The notes beneath the pieces were generated by a model. It had not been told where the DNA came from. It was given only the letters and a program-made list of their open reading frames with translations, and made no database searches. A stretch of DNA of 64,000 nt from Piscinibacter sp. (GTDB lineage Bacteria; Pseudomonadota; Gammaproteobacteria; Burkholderiales; Burkholderiaceae_C): positions 372,001 through 436,000 of the forward strand of contig JADJJI010000011.1 in assembly GCA_016706565.1 (NCBI GenBank), read 5' to 3'. This document shows positions 16,740-26,153 of this stretch, one piece after another (positions within the stretch are counted from its first letter, which is position 1; each line of letters starts with the position of its first letter). Both the position numbers and the translations under genes were made by a program.

Positions 16740-19700
16740 ATGGCACAGTTCTTCATCGACCGGCCCATCTTCGCGTGGGTGATCGCGCTGTTCATCCTCG
16801 TGGTGGGCGGCGTCTCGATCACGCAGCTGCCGGTGTCGCAGTACCCGCCGGTGGCGCCGCCGTCCATCGTGGTCAACGTCGGCTACCCCGGCGCCTCGGC
16901 GCAGACGCTGGAGGACAGCGTGATCGCCGTCATCGAGCGCGAGATGAACGGCTCGCCCGGCCTGGCCTACTTCGAGTCGGTCACGCAGGCCGACGGCACC
17001 GGCAGCATCACGCTGAGCTTCGAGCCGGGCACCAACCCCGATCTGGCGCAGGTCGACGTGCAGAACCGCCTCTCCCGCGCGACGCCGCGCCTGCCGCAAG
17101 CGGTGGTGCAGCAGGGCGTGCGGGTGGACAAGGCGAATCCGAACTTCCTGCTCTTCGTCATCCTGTCCAGCGACAAGGGGGTGCTCGATCCGGTGGCGCT
17201 GGGCGACTTCGCCTCGCGCAACGTGGTGCCCGAGATGCAGCGCGTGCCCGGCGTCGGCCAGGCGCAGCTGTTCGGCACCGAGCGCGCCATGCGCGTGTGG
17301 ATCGACCCGGCCAAACTGGTGGGCTACCGGCTCTCGGCCGCCGACGTCAACGCGGCCATCGCGGCACAGAACGCGCAGGTGTCTTCCGGCACCATCGGCG
17401 ACCTGCCGAACACGCGCGACCAAGGCATCTTCGCCACCGTGGTGGTGAAGGGCCAGCGCGAGACGGCGGCGCAGTTCGGCGAGATCGTTCTGCGCGCCAA
17501 CGCCGACGGCTCCACCGTGCGCCTGAAGGACGTCGCCCGCATCGAGCTCGGCGCGCAGGCCTACAGCGTGCGCACCCGGCTGAACGGCGAGCCCTCCACC
17601 GGCATCGGCATCCAGCTCTCGCCCACGGCCAACGCGCTGCAGACTGCCAAGCTGGTCAAGAAGCGCCTCGAGGAGCTGCGCCCCTACTTCCCGCCCGGCG
17701 TGAAGGCGACCATCCCCTACGACAGCTCGACCTTCATCAGCCTGTCGATCAGCCAGGTGGTCGAAACGCTGATCGAGGCGGTGATCCTGGTGTTCCTGGT
17801 GATGTACCTGTTCCTGCAGAACATCCGCTACACGATCATCCCCACGCTGGTGGTGCCGATCGCACTGCTCGGCAGCTTCGCCTCGCTGCTCGCGCTGGGC
17901 TTCTCGATCAACGTGCTGACCATGTTCGGCATGGTGCTGGTGATCGGCATCGTGGTCGACGACGCCATCGTGGTGGTCGAGAACGTCGAGCGCATCATGA
18001 GCACCGAGGGCCTGCCGCCGCTGGAAGCGACGCGCAAGGCGATGGGGCAGATCTCCGGCGCGATCGTCGGCGTCACCGTGGTGCTGATCTCGGTGTTCGT
18101 GCCGCTGGCCTTCTTCAGCGGCGCGGTGGGCAACATCTACCGCCAGTTCGCCGCGGTGATGGTGACGGCGGTGGCCTTCTCGGCCTTCCTCGCGCTGTCG
18201 CTGACGCCGGCGCTGTGCGCCACCATCCTCAAGCCCGTCGAGGCCGGCCACCACCATGCCAAGGGCGGCTTCTTCGGCTGGTTCAACCGCGGCTTCTCGC
18301 GCACCGCCAAGGCCTACGAGGGCCTGGTCGCGCGCATCCTGCGGCGTGCCGCGCGCTACCTGGTGATCTATGCGGCGATCGTCGCCGCCGTCGTCGTGCT
18401 GTTCGGCCGCCTGCCGACCTCGTTCATCCCCAACGAGGACCAGGGCAACATCCTCGTCAACGTGCAGTTGCCGCCTGGCGCCACGCAGAACCGCACCCTG
18501 GCGGTGATGCAGCAGGTCGAGAAGTACATGTCCGCGCAGCCCGAGGTGGCCAACATGGTCAGCGTGCTCGGTTTCAGCTTCTCGGGCAGCGGCCAGAACG
18601 CCGCGCTGGCCTTCGTCACGCTGAAGGACTGGGGCGAGCGCGAAGGCCCCGGCCAGTCGGCACAGGCGTTGGTGGGCCGCGCCTTCGGTGCGCTCGGCAA
18701 GATCCGCGATGCGATCATCTTCCCGGTCAGCCCGCCGGCGATCCGCGACCTCGGCCGCGCCAACGGTTTCGCGATGCGCCTGCAGGACCGCGCCAGCGCC
18801 GGCCACGACGCGCTGCTGGCGGCGCGCAACCAGCTGCTCGGCCTGGCCTCGAAGAGCCCGCTGCTGGTGGCGGTGCGCCCCGACGGCCTGGAAGACGCCT
18901 CGCAGCTGCAGCTCGACATCGACCGCGACAAGGCCAATGCGCTGGGCGTGGGCTTCGCCGCCATCAACAGCGCGCTGTCCACGGCGCTGGGCTCGGCCTA
19001 CGTCAACGACTTCCCGAACGCCGGCCGGTTGCAGCGCGTGGTGGTGCAGGCCGATGCGCCCACGCGCATGCAGCCCGAAGACCTGCTGCGCATCAACGTG
19101 CTGAACAGCGCCGGCGCGCCGGTGCCGCTGTCGGCCTTCGCCAGCACACGCTGGATCACCGGCCCGATGCAGACGGTGCGCTACAACGGCTACCCGACCA
19201 TGCGCATCGCGGGCGAGCCGGCGCCGGGTGTTTCCAGCGGCGCGGCGATCTCCGAGATGGAGCGCCTGGCCGCGCAGCTGCCGCCCGGCTTCGCCTACGA
19301 GTGGACCGGCCTGTCGCGCGAGGAAAGGCTCTCCGGCTCGACGGCGCTGATCCTGTTCGGCTTCTCGCTGCTGTCGGTGTTCCTGTGCCTGGCGGCGTTG
19401 TACGAAAGCTGGTCGATCCCGCTGTCGGTGATCCTGGTGGTGCCGCTGGGCGTGCTCGGCGTGATCCTCGGGGCCAACATCCGCGGTCTGGAGAACGACG
19501 TGTTCTTCAAGGTCGGCCTGATCACCATCATCGGCCTGTCGGCGAAGAACGCCGTGCTGATCATCGAATTCGCCAAGGACCTGGCAGCGCAGGGCCAAAG
19601 CCTGGTCGATGCCGTGCTGGAGGCGGCGCACCTGCGCTTCCGCCCGATCATCATGACCTCGATGGCCTTCATCCTCGGCGTGCTGCCGCTCGTGCTGGCC

Positions 19701-19913
19701 AGCGGCGCCGGCTCGGCCAGCCAGCACAGCATCGGCACCGGCGTGATGGGCGGCATGATCACCGCCACGACGCTGGCGGTGTTCTTCGTGCCGGTGTTCT
19801 TCGTCGTCGTGCGCCGCGTCTTCAAGGGCAGCGAGCGGCAGCGGCGCTTCGACGCCGCCCATGGCCATGCGATCGGCGCCGACGCGCCGGCTGCCGGTAA
19901 GGAGGACGCATGA
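16740..19913 (+). CDS. RND multidrug efflux permease (AcrB/MexB-like, HAE-1)
   Basis: 1057 residues, normal for HAE-1 pumps. Opens FFIDRPIFAWVIALFILVVGG; has 12 membrane segments in two halves and two large periplasmic loops. Proton-relay region VIGIVVDDAIVVVENVER (TM4 Asp pair) and TM10 Lys in ITIIGLSAKNAVLIIEFAK are intact. Tripartite pump exporting hydrophobic drugs, dyes, bile salts or solvents using proton motive force. The stop overlaps the channel gene start (ATGA), completing a three-gene operon controlled by the divergent TetR protein. Actual substrates cannot be read from the sequence. Confidence 0.96.
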   Translation: MAQFFIDRPIFAWVIALFILVVGGVSITQLPVSQYPPVAPPSIVVNVGYPGASAQTLEDSVIAVIEREMNGSPGLAYFESVTQADGTGSITLSFEPGTNPDLAQVDVQNRLSRATPRLPQAVVQQGVRVDKANPNFLLFVILSSDKGVLDPVALGDFASRNVVPEMQRVPGVGQAQLFGTERAMRVWIDPAKLVGYRLSAADVNAAIAAQNAQVSSGTIGDLPNTRDQGIFATVVVKGQRETAAQFGEIVLRANADGSTVRLKDVARIELGAQAYSVRTRLNGEPSTGIGIQLSPTANALQTAKLVKKRLEELRPYFPPGVKATIPYDSSTFISLSISQVVETLIEAVILVFLVMYLFLQNIRYTIIPTLVVPIALLGSFASLLALGFSINVLTMFGMVLVIGIVVDDAIVVVENVERIMSTEGLPPLEATRKAMGQISGAIVGVTVVLISVFVPLAFFSGAVGNIYRQFAAVMVTAVAFSAFLALSLTPALCATILKPVEAGHHHAKGGFFGWFNRGFSRTAKAYEGLVARILRRAARYLVIYAAIVAAVVVLFGRLPTSFIPNEDQGNILVNVQLPPGATQNRTLAVMQQVEKYMSAQPEVANMVSVLGFSFSGSGQNAALAFVTLKDWGEREGPGQSAQALVGRAFGALGKIRDAIIFPVSPPAIRDLGRANGFAMRLQDRASAGHDALLAARNQLLGLASKSPLLVAVRPDGLEDASQLQLDIDRDKANALGVGFAAINSALSTALGSAYVNDFPNAGRLQRVVVQADAPTRMQPEDLLRINVLNSAGAPVPLSAFASTRWITGPMQTVRYNGYPTMRIAGEPAPGVSSGAAISEMERLAAQLPPGFAYEWTGLSREERLSGSTALILFGFSLLSVFLCLAALYESWSIPLSVILVVPLGVLGVILGANIRGLENDVFFKVGLITIIGLSAKNAVLIIEFAKDLAAQGQSLVDAVLEAAHLRFRPIIMTSMAFILGVLPLVLASGAGSASQHSIGTGVMGGMITATTLAVFFVPVFFVVVRRVFKGSERQRRFDAAHGHAIGADAPAAGKEDA

Positions 19914-21376
19914 TGTCTGCCCCTCGTCCGACGAATACGTCGGCCGATCCCCCGAGGGGATGCGGGCCGGCTTGGGAGCGGCCCGGCGCTCGGCCCGCCG
20001 CCGCGCGGGCGTTCGCCGCGCTGGCAGTGCTCGCGCTGCTCGCCGGCTGCGCCAACCTGGCGCCGAACTACGAGCGCCCGGCCGCACCGGTGGCGGCGCA
20101 GTTCCCCGCCGCTGCGGCCTCGGCAGCCAGCACCACACCGGCCGCCGAGCTCGACTGGCAGGCCTTCTTCGGCGACGAACGTCTGAAGCGCCTGATCGCG
20201 CTGGCGCTGCAGAACAACCGCGACCTGCGCATCGCCGCGCTGAACATCGAGGCCACGCGCGCGCAGGCCCAGGTGCGCGACGCCGACCGCTGGCCCACGC
20301 TCAACGCCGGCCTGACCGGCTCGCGCCAGCCCACCGCCAGCGGCGGCATCAACTCGCTGTACACCGCCGGCTTCCAGGTCACTGCCTACGAGATCGACCT
20401 GTTCGGCCGTCTGCGCAGCCTCAGCGACGCTGCGGCGGCCCAGGTACTGGCCAGCGAGGAAGCCCGCAAGGCGGTGCAGATCAGCCTGGTGTCGGCGCTG
20501 GCCGCCACGCACATTGCGCTGACCGCCGACGACGAACTGCTGCGTGTCACGCAGCAGACCGTGGCCACGCGCGAGGACTCGCTGCGCCTGATCAAGCTGC
20601 GCTTCGACAACGGCGCCAGCTCGGAGCTCGACCTGCGCCAGGCCGAGTCACTGCTCGAGGCGGCGCGGGTGAGCCTCGCGCAGCTCACGCGACAGCGCGC
20701 GCTCGACGAGAACGCGCTCGTGCTGCTGGTCGGCCAGCCGCTGCCGGCCGACCTGCCGGCGGGTTCGGCGCTCGAGGCGGCCACCAGCCTGCCCGAGCTG
20801 CCGGTGGGCCTGCCCTCCGAAGTGCTGACGCGCCGGCCCGATGTGCGCCAGGCCGAGCAGCAGCTGATCGCCGCCAACGCCAACATCGGCGCCGCGCGCG
20901 CGGCCTTCTTTCCGCGCATCACGCTGACCGGCAGTGCGGGCCTGGCCAGCGGCCACCTGTCGGACCTGTTCAAGTCGGGCTCGTCGGCCTGGAGCTTCGC
21001 GCCGCAGCTGCTGCAGCCGGTCTTCGACGCAGGCCGCAACGAGGGCAACCTGCAGCTCGCCAAGGCGAACCGCGACATCGCCGTGGCGCAGTACGAGCGC
21101 GCCGTGCAGTCGGCCTTCCGCGAGGTGGCCGATGCGCTGGCCGGCCGCGCCACGCTCGGCGAGCAGCTGCGCGCGCAGCAGCGCCAGCTCGAGGCCGAGC
21201 GCACGCGCAACCGGCTGGCCGAGCTGCGCTATCGCAACGGTGCGAGCAGTTACCTCGAGCTGCTCGATGCGCAGCGCTCGCTGTTCGCGGCGCAGCAGGC
21301 GCTGGTGCAGGGCCAGGCGCAGTCGGCGCAGAACCTCGCGACGCTGTACAAGGTGCTCGGCGGCGGCTGGCGCTGA
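19910..21376 (+). CDS. RND outer-membrane channel lipoprotein (OprM/NodT family)
   Basis: 488 residues. Outer membrane efflux protein; forms the trimeric TolC-like exit duct. Lipobox LLAGCAN at about residue 47; two OEP repeats; family motifs ELDWQAFFGDERLKRLI, SYLELLDAQRSLF and EVLTRRPDVRQAEQQL. The N-terminus before the signal is unusually long and odd (RGCGPAWERPGARP). It is encoded by a GC hairpin repeat whose relative lies just after this gene, so the true start might be further in, although no better start was found. It overlaps the permease stop. Confidence 0.94.
   Translation: MMSAPRPTNTSADPPRGCGPAWERPGARPAAARAFAALAVLALLAGCANLAPNYERPAAPVAAQFPAAAASAASTTPAAELDWQAFFGDERLKRLIALALQNNRDLRIAALNIEATRAQAQVRDADRWPTLNAGLTGSRQPTASGGINSLYTAGFQVTAYEIDLFGRLRSLSDAAAAQVLASEEARKAVQISLVSALAATHIALTADDELLRVTQQTVATREDSLRLIKLRFDNGASSELDLRQAESLLEAARVSLAQLTRQRALDENALVLLVGQPLPADLPAGSALEAATSLPELPVGLPSEVLTRRPDVRQAEQQLIAANANIGAARAAFFPRITLTGSAGLASGHLSDLFKSGSSAWSFAPQLLQPVFDAGRNEGNLQLAKANRDIAVAQYERAVQSAFREVADALAGRATLGEQLRAQQRQLEAERTRNRLAELRYRNGASSYLELLDAQRSLFAAQQALVQGQAQSAQNLATLYKVLGGGWR
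19964..19989. repeat. GC hairpin repeat, copy within the channel gene 5' end
   Basis: The core at 19967-19989 begins CCGGCTTGGGAGCGGCCCGG and forms a stem GGGCCG/CGGCCC. It matches the element at 21429-21450 except for one inserted A. It encodes the odd segment before the lipoprotein signal. Confidence 0.55.
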
Positions 21377-21387
21377 ATCGTGCACCC

Positions 21388-21450
21388 GGCACCGGTGTAC
21401 CGGTGCCACCCGCCGAGCGGGTGGCCGCCCGGCTTGGGGCGGCCCGGCGC
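21388..21450. terminator. Cluster of three GC hairpins between convergent genes
   Basis: Three consecutive stem-loops fill the gap between the convergent channel and terC genes: GGCACCGGT/ACCGGTGCC (21388-21407), GCCACCCG/CGGGTGGC (21405-21425) and CCGCCC/GGGCGG (21425-21442). No T-run follows, so this may be a two-way stop, an mRNA 3' stabiliser or a REP-like repeat. The last part (21429-21450) repeats a sequence found inside the channel gene. Confidence 0.5.
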
Positions 21451-21467
21451 CGAGCGGCCCCGGCAGG

Positions 21468-22238
21468 TCAGGTCCGGCGGTCGGCCGCGTCGGCCTCGCG
21501 GTACGGGCTGTGCAGCTCGACGGGCTTGGCCTTGCGCTTCTTGCGCGCGTGGATGTTGAGCATCTCCACCGCCACTGAGAAGGCCATCGCGAAGTAGACG
21601 TAGCCCTTGGGCACGCGGTGGTCGAAGCCCTCGGCGATCAGCACCACGCCGACGACGACGAGGAACGACAGCGCCAGCATCTTGATGCTCGGGTGCGCCG
21701 AGACGAACTCGCCGATCGCACGTGCGAACAGCATCATCAGCGCCACCGAGAGGATGACCGCCGTGATCATGATGCGCACGTCGTCGACCATGCCCACGGC
21801 GGTGATGATCGAGTCGAGCGAGAACACGAGGTCGATCACCATGATCTGCAGGATCACCGCGGTGAAGGTCGCCTTCACGGCGCTGCTGGCCTCGCCTTCC
21901 TCGCCCTCGAGCGAGCCGTGGATCTCGTTCGTGGCCTTCCAGACGAGGAACAGGCCGCCGGCGATCAGGATCAGGTCGCGCCCGGAGATCTCCTGGCCGA
22001 GCACCGTGAACAGCGGCGCCACCAGGCCGACGATCCAGGCCAGCACCAGCAGCAGCCCGATGCGCATGAACATCGCCATGAACAGCCCGATGCGCCGCGC
22101 CAGCTCGCGCTTCTCGCGCGGCAGCTTGTCGACCAGGATCGAGATGAAGATGATGTTGTCGATGCCCAGCACCAACTCGAGCGCGGTCAGCGTGGCCAGG
22201 GCGATCCAGGCCTGCGGGGAGGTGAGCAGTTCGATCAC
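21468..22238 (-). CDS. TerC/YgdQ-family integral membrane protein
   Basis: 256 residues, seven predicted membrane segments. TerC signature at the N-terminus (ALELVLGIDNIIFISILVDKLP), repeated as VFSLDSIITAVGM in the second half. The membrane aspartates in these motifs are thought to handle metal ions (manganese or tellurite-related stress in relatives). A hydrophilic Lys/Arg-rich tail ends the chain. Role here is not known; it stands alone between convergent and divergent neighbours. Confidence 0.92.
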   Translation of the reverse strand: MIELLTSPQAWIALATLTALELVLGIDNIIFISILVDKLPREKRELARRIGLFMAMFMRIGLLLVLAWIVGLVAPLFTVLGQEISGRDLILIAGGLFLVWKATNEIHGSLEGEEGEASSAVKATFTAVILQIMVIDLVFSLDSIITAVGMVDDVRIMITAVILSVALMMLFARAIGEFVSAHPSIKMLALSFLVVVGVVLIAEGFDHRVPKGYVYFAMAFSVAVEMLNIHARKKRKAKPVELHSPYREADAADRRT

Positions 22239-22330
22239 GGATGTCCTTGCGGGTGGGGCGGGGGATGCTAAGCGCCATCCTGCAACCGGGCCGACAATCC
22301 CCTACTGAGCACATTCCCGGAGTTCGCGCG

Positions 22331-22801
22331 GTGTCCCATCTCTTCCCCCTCGGCTGGCAACATTACCTCGCCGGCGGCCTGTGCATCGGCCTCGGCGTGG
22401 CGCTGCTCTACCTGGCCACCGGTCGACTGGCCGGCATGAGCTCGGTGTTCACATCGAGCTGGTCGTACGTTTCCATGCGCGCGGTGTTCCGCCAGCCGCG
22501 CTGGCTGGCCAGCCGCGCCTGGCGGCTGCAACTCGCGCTCGGCCTCGTTCTCGGCGCCGCGCTGTGGTGGCTGACGCTCGGGCCGGCCGAGCCGATGTCC
22601 ACCGGTGTACCGGCGTGGCGGCTGCTGCTCGGCGGAGTGATCGCCGGTTTCGGCGCGCGGCTGGCCGGTGGCTGCACCTCGGGCCACGGCATCTGCGGCA
22701 TCGGTTCGCTCAAGCTGCCCTCGCTGCTGGCGGTGCTGACGTTCATGGCCACCGGCTTCGTCGCGGCACAGTGGCTGGCCGCTGTCGGAGTGGCGCCATG
22801 A
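22331..22801 (+). CDS. YeeE/YedE family transporter, first half protein
   Basis: 156 residues from a GTG start (VSHLFPLGWQHYLAGG), four or so membrane segments. The motif GGCTSGHGICGIGSL is the hallmark of the YeeE/YedE (TsuA-like) family; relatives take up thiosulfate or other sulfur compounds using such cysteines. Paired with the next gene by an ATGA overlap, forming the two-gene split version of the family. GTG at 22331 is preferred because the upstream ATG frame adds a non-membrane basic leader. Confidence 0.85.
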   Translation: MSHLFPLGWQHYLAGGLCIGLGVALLYLATGRLAGMSSVFTSSWSYVSMRAVFRQPRWLASRAWRLQLALGLVLGAALWWLTLGPAEPMSTGVPAWRLLLGGVIAGFGARLAGGCTSGHGICGIGSLKLPSLLAVLTFMATGFVAAQWLAAVGVAP

Positions 22802-23250
22802 GCGGCGCTCGCGAGACCCGCCAGGCGCTGGCCACGGTCGCTGCCGGAGCGCTGTTCGGCTTCGGCCTCGCCTTGTCCGGGATGATCCGGCCGGAGGTCA
22901 TCCTGTCCTTCCTGCAGTTCCGCGACTGGGGGCTGATGCTGGTGATGGGTGGCGCGCTCGCGGTCACGCTGTTCGCCTACCAGCTCGCGCCGCGTTGGCG
23001 CCGCGCGCCGCTGCTCGGCGGCATCTTCGAGGCGCACACCGCGAGCATGCAGCGCGGCACCTTCATCGGCTCGGCGCTGTTCGGTGTCGGCTGGGGCCTC
23101 AGCGGCGTGTGCCCCGGCCCGGCCATCGCGGGGCTGGGGGCCGGAAACCTGCAGATGCTGTGGGTGATCGCCGGGCTGGCGACGGGTGCCTGGCTGCAGG
23201 GCGTGCTGGCGTCACTGTCGGCAGCACCTGCCGTGCCGCAGGAAGGCTGA
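22798..23250 (+). CDS. YeeE/YedE family transporter, second half protein (DUF6691-like)
   Basis: 150 residues, four predicted membrane segments. Contains LFGFGLALSGMIRPEVILSF and FGVGWGLSGVCPGPAIAGLG, the second-half motifs with the conserved GVCPGPA cysteine. With the preceding gene it makes a complete sulfur-compound channel of the YeeE type (inference from family). No regulator or sulfur-metabolism gene sits directly beside the pair. Confidence 0.85.
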   Translation: MSGARETRQALATVAAGALFGFGLALSGMIRPEVILSFLQFRDWGLMLVMGGALAVTLFAYQLAPRWRRAPLLGGIFEAHTASMQRGTFIGSALFGVGWGLSGVCPGPAIAGLGAGNLQMLWVIAGLATGAWLQGVLASLSAAPAVPQEG

Positions 23251-23541
23251 GCCGGCGACGTTGCGCACGTTCGAAGGTGCTTGCGAGGCCGCACTCAAAG
23301 AACGATTGGCGAACTGGCTCCCGGTGACCGCTGTCGACCCAAAGGGGACGTTCATCAATCTAAGTTGCCGACAGCAAAGCGGTTGCCGCATGCCGCACAT
23401 CCGACCATCAGCTCGACAGAGTGGATCTCCTCAGGAATCCGCATTGTGTTGGGCTGTGCATAGCGCATGTGCATCACGAAATGCTCAAACGCCGGCGGAG
23501 CCGAGGCTTTCCGAGCCTGCCCACGCTCCCTGTCGGCGTCG
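23251..23541. other. Non-coding stretch with no recognised feature
   Basis: Lower GC than its surroundings and without a convincing gene on either strand. The open frames in it lack ribosome sites and family-like sequence. It may be a remnant of an insertion boundary between the YeeE pair and the BTAD regulator, but no repeats or integrase traces were seen. Confidence 0.4.
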
Positions 23542-25497
23542 TCAAACCGCTCTTTGGCGCACTTGCCTCAAGGGTGATTCGAACTCGCAGTAGACCTTTC
23601 CTTCGCCAAGCGACAGGTGGCTCTTGACTCCGCCACGCACGCCCATCGACAGCACAGATCTGGCGCCGCTGGCGTCGAGTTCGGCGAGCCGCTCATGCGT
23701 CCAGTCCAGCGCATCGCTATCCTCGTTGAATCCAAACCAAACCAGCGCTTCGAGCATTGCAACCCGTGCCTCGGCGACCTCGCCCTTGAGTAGGTGAAGA
23801 TTCGAGAAGTCGATGAGGTCATGCCCCAGGGCGTGGGCATAGCCAATTGATCTGTCGACCTCGATGGCCCGGCGCATGTAGTCGATCGCTACATCCAACG
23901 CCCCTTGGGAGGCGTACTCTGTGGACAGCGCATGCAGCACGCGCGAACTCATGACACGCTCTCCGCTCAGCTCGCTCAGCTTCAGTGCGGCTTCCAGTTT
24001 CTCTTTCGATCCGGTCGCGTCGCCTGCCTGACGCAAGGCGTTGGCCCATCCGAACAGGCTCAGGATCTCGCCGGCAGGGTTGCGAGCGGCCCAATGCAGT
24101 CGCATCGCCTGCTCAAACCACTGACTGGCCTGCACCGGGCTGCCCAGGCTGCGGTGGATTTCCGCCAGGTTGTGAAGCGCCGTGGCTTCTCCAGTGACAT
24201 CACCGATGCGCCGGTGCAGATCGAGCGCTTCGCGGGTCCGCTGCAGCGCGTCGGTATGGTCTTCTGCATGCCAGTGCATGAATCCAAGCTCGCGAAGCGC
24301 CTCCGCCTCGCCTGGGGCGTCTTCTAGGTCACGAAAGATCTGCAACGCGCGCTCGGCGGCGGCACGCGCCTGCTCGTGATGCCGCTGATAGGCGAGTACG
24401 CCGGCGCGGCGCAGGCAGACGATCGCAACTCGGGCCGGATCGGCCAGGCTCTGCGCGATCGACATGGCTTCGTCGAGCACCGCGGCCTGGTCGGCGCGGC
24501 GGCCCAGCCGCTCGAGTACGGCTTCCCGGCGCAGCAGCACATCGACCCGCTGCACCGGCGTCTCCATGTCGCGCTTCATCACTCTGAGCGCCCGGTCGTA
24601 GAGATCAGCGGCCTGGTTGAAGGCGAAGACACGCTCGGCAGCCTGGCCCGCCCACACCATGGCTTCGGCCTCGCGAGTCGCACCTGGCATGCCGGTGCTC
24701 GGCGGTGCGTCAACGGCTCTGGCCGTCACCGCCGGCCTTGGCACCGGAGGTTCGGCGCCTTGCCGGCGCAGCGCGCCATGCAAGGCAACGGATTCGGCAG
24801 AGGGTTCAACCCCCAACACTTGCGACAACCGACCGCACAGACGCGTCCATTCCGCATCCACGGAATGCGCCTGCCCCTGTGCGGCGAAGATCCTCATCAG
24901 GTACTGCGAGGCGATCTCGCTGAGCGCGTCGAGCTCGCACAGCGTGTCCGCATGGCGCGCCGCCGCCTCCCACTCGTTTCGCGCCATGTGGCCCGTGACG
25001 AGGCGCACCAGGTTCTGCAGCGCAAGCGCGCGCAGTCGGTCCCGCGCCGCGAGCAGCCACGCCTCGTAGTCCGGGGCCTGCACGACGACCATGCCGTCCA
25101 GCAGTGGTGCGTACGGGATGACCGCCGCTGCGCGCCAGTCGCCTTCGCTCGTGCCGCGCACGGAGCTCAGGAAGCGCTGCACGTCGATGTCAATGGACGA
25201 GTCATCGACGGGCGCGCTGAAAAGGACCCACTGAGAGTCCACCTGCAGGCAGTCGTTCAGGCGTCCATCGGCCAGGGTCTTGAGCGAGTAGAGCGCCTGC
25301 CGGAGGCTTTGTCTGCCCGAGGCCTCGGGCAGGTCGGGCCAGAGCAAATCAACCAGGGTGCTGCGTGGATGGCGGCGACCCGACTCGAGCACTAGGAAGG
25401 CCAGCAGCGCCAGAGTGCGGGCCGAATGGGGGCGAACGCACTTGGCGCCTGCCGTCAGGACGCCCGGGCCGAGGAGTCGCAAGGTCAAATGGGTCAT
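23542..25497 (-). CDS. BTAD/SARP-type transcriptional regulator with TPR array
   Basis: 651 residues. The N-terminus (LTLRLLGPGVLTAGAKCV, RTLALLAFLVLESGRRH, WPDLPEASGRQSLRQALYSL) is the OmpR-like winged helix of SARP regulators. A bacterial transcriptional activator domain follows (about 95-250: DYEAWLLAARDRLRALAL, AWTRLC-like helices), then a long TPR region (about 285-600). No ATPase P-loop is seen. Such regulators are common in actinobacteria and less so in proteobacteria. It is divergent from the OsmC gene, 90 bases away, and may control the OsmC/DUF1059/secreted-protein patch (inference). Its GC content is slightly below its neighbours. Confidence 0.85.
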   Translation of the reverse strand: MTHLTLRLLGPGVLTAGAKCVRPHSARTLALLAFLVLESGRRHPRSTLVDLLWPDLPEASGRQSLRQALYSLKTLADGRLNDCLQVDSQWVLFSAPVDDSSIDIDVQRFLSSVRGTSEGDWRAAAVIPYAPLLDGMVVVQAPDYEAWLLAARDRLRALALQNLVRLVTGHMARNEWEAAARHADTLCELDALSEIASQYLMRIFAAQGQAHSVDAEWTRLCGRLSQVLGVEPSAESVALHGALRRQGAEPPVPRPAVTARAVDAPPSTGMPGATREAEAMVWAGQAAERVFAFNQAADLYDRALRVMKRDMETPVQRVDVLLRREAVLERLGRRADQAAVLDEAMSIAQSLADPARVAIVCLRRAGVLAYQRHHEQARAAAERALQIFRDLEDAPGEAEALRELGFMHWHAEDHTDALQRTREALDLHRRIGDVTGEATALHNLAEIHRSLGSPVQASQWFEQAMRLHWAARNPAGEILSLFGWANALRQAGDATGSKEKLEAALKLSELSGERVMSSRVLHALSTEYASQGALDVAIDYMRRAIEVDRSIGYAHALGHDLIDFSNLHLLKGEVAEARVAMLEALVWFGFNEDSDALDWTHERLAELDASGARSVLSMGVRGGVKSHLSLGEGKVYCEFESPLRQVRQRAV

Positions 25498-25587
25498 CGG
25501 CGGTTATGGTGACTGAGTCGTGACGCAACCTCACTATGCTGCGCCCGGCCGAAGACGGCAATGATCTCAACCGACAGGAGCACGTCC

Positions 25588-26022
25588 ATGACCGCGAAGC
25601 TTGCCACCGCAACGGCCGGTTGCCGACTCTCCAACGAGCCCGGCCGAGCCATGCTCACGATGCGTGGCCAGCATGTCGTCACCGATTCCCCGCCCACGCT
25701 TGGCGGGCCAAACGAGGCGCCGAATCCGGTCGAGTTGCTGCTGTCTGCACTGGCGGCATGTGCGGTGTTCGTTTGCGAGCGTGCCGCTCGGGAAATGGGC
25801 ATCGAGCTGAGGGCGATCAACGTGACCGCCGCAGGAGAGTTCGACCCGCGTGGTGTCTGCGGCGAAGCGTTCGACCCGCGCTTCCAGGGTTTCCAGGTCA
25901 GGCTGGCGCTCGAAGGCCCCGATGCTGCGCAGTGCGAGCAACTGCTGCAGGCCTTCGAGTCCAGATGCCCGGTCTACACGACGCTGTCGCGCGCCGCACC
26001 GGTCGAAATCATTCTGAACTAA
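25588..26022 (+). CDS. OsmC/Ohr family protein
   Basis: 144 residues. Peroxide-handling OsmC fold with GGPNEAPNPVELLLSALAAC and the second cysteine in FESRCPVYTTLSRA, so the two-cysteine thiol peroxidase pair is present. Likely reduces organic hydroperoxides in the cytoplasm. AGGAG lies before ATG 25588. Divergent from the BTAD/TPR regulator, which may regulate it. Confidence 0.9.
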   Translation: MTAKLATATAGCRLSNEPGRAMLTMRGQHVVTDSPPTLGGPNEAPNPVELLLSALAACAVFVCERAAREMGIELRAINVTAAGEFDPRGVCGEAFDPRFQGFQVRLALEGPDAAQCEQLLQAFESRCPVYTTLSRAAPVEIILN

Positions 26023-26032
26023 GCCCGGCCTC

Positions 26033-26065
26033 GTGACGGGCCCGTGACGGGCCCGTGACGCGCCC
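26033..26065 (+). repeat. Three tandem 11-bp repeats
   Basis: Units GTGACGGGCCC, GTGACGGGCCC and GTGACGCGCCC in a row just after the OsmC stop. Short and local; possibly slipped-strand duplication of a terminator-like GC segment. Confidence 0.7.
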
Positions 26066-26153
26066 GAGGTCTACTGGCCGCAAGCCACCGCCCCGGGGCC
26101 AGTGCGGCCTCGGCACGTCAAGCGTGCGGGTTGGCTGCACCAAGGAGCGGGCG

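Noticed and set aside
16632-20138. 1168-codon open frame on the minus strand
   Set aside because: Antisense shadow of the RND permease and channel genes; its composition (His/Arg/Gln-rich) is typical of reverse frames in GC-rich DNA.
23186-23593. Plus-strand frame in the lower-GC gap
   Set aside because: No ribosome site, no family-like sequence, and it overlaps the YedE-half gene end and the BTAD gene end.
26033-26065. Possible CRISPR-like repeat array
   Set aside because: Only three 11-base units directly joined with no spacers; simple tandem repeat.
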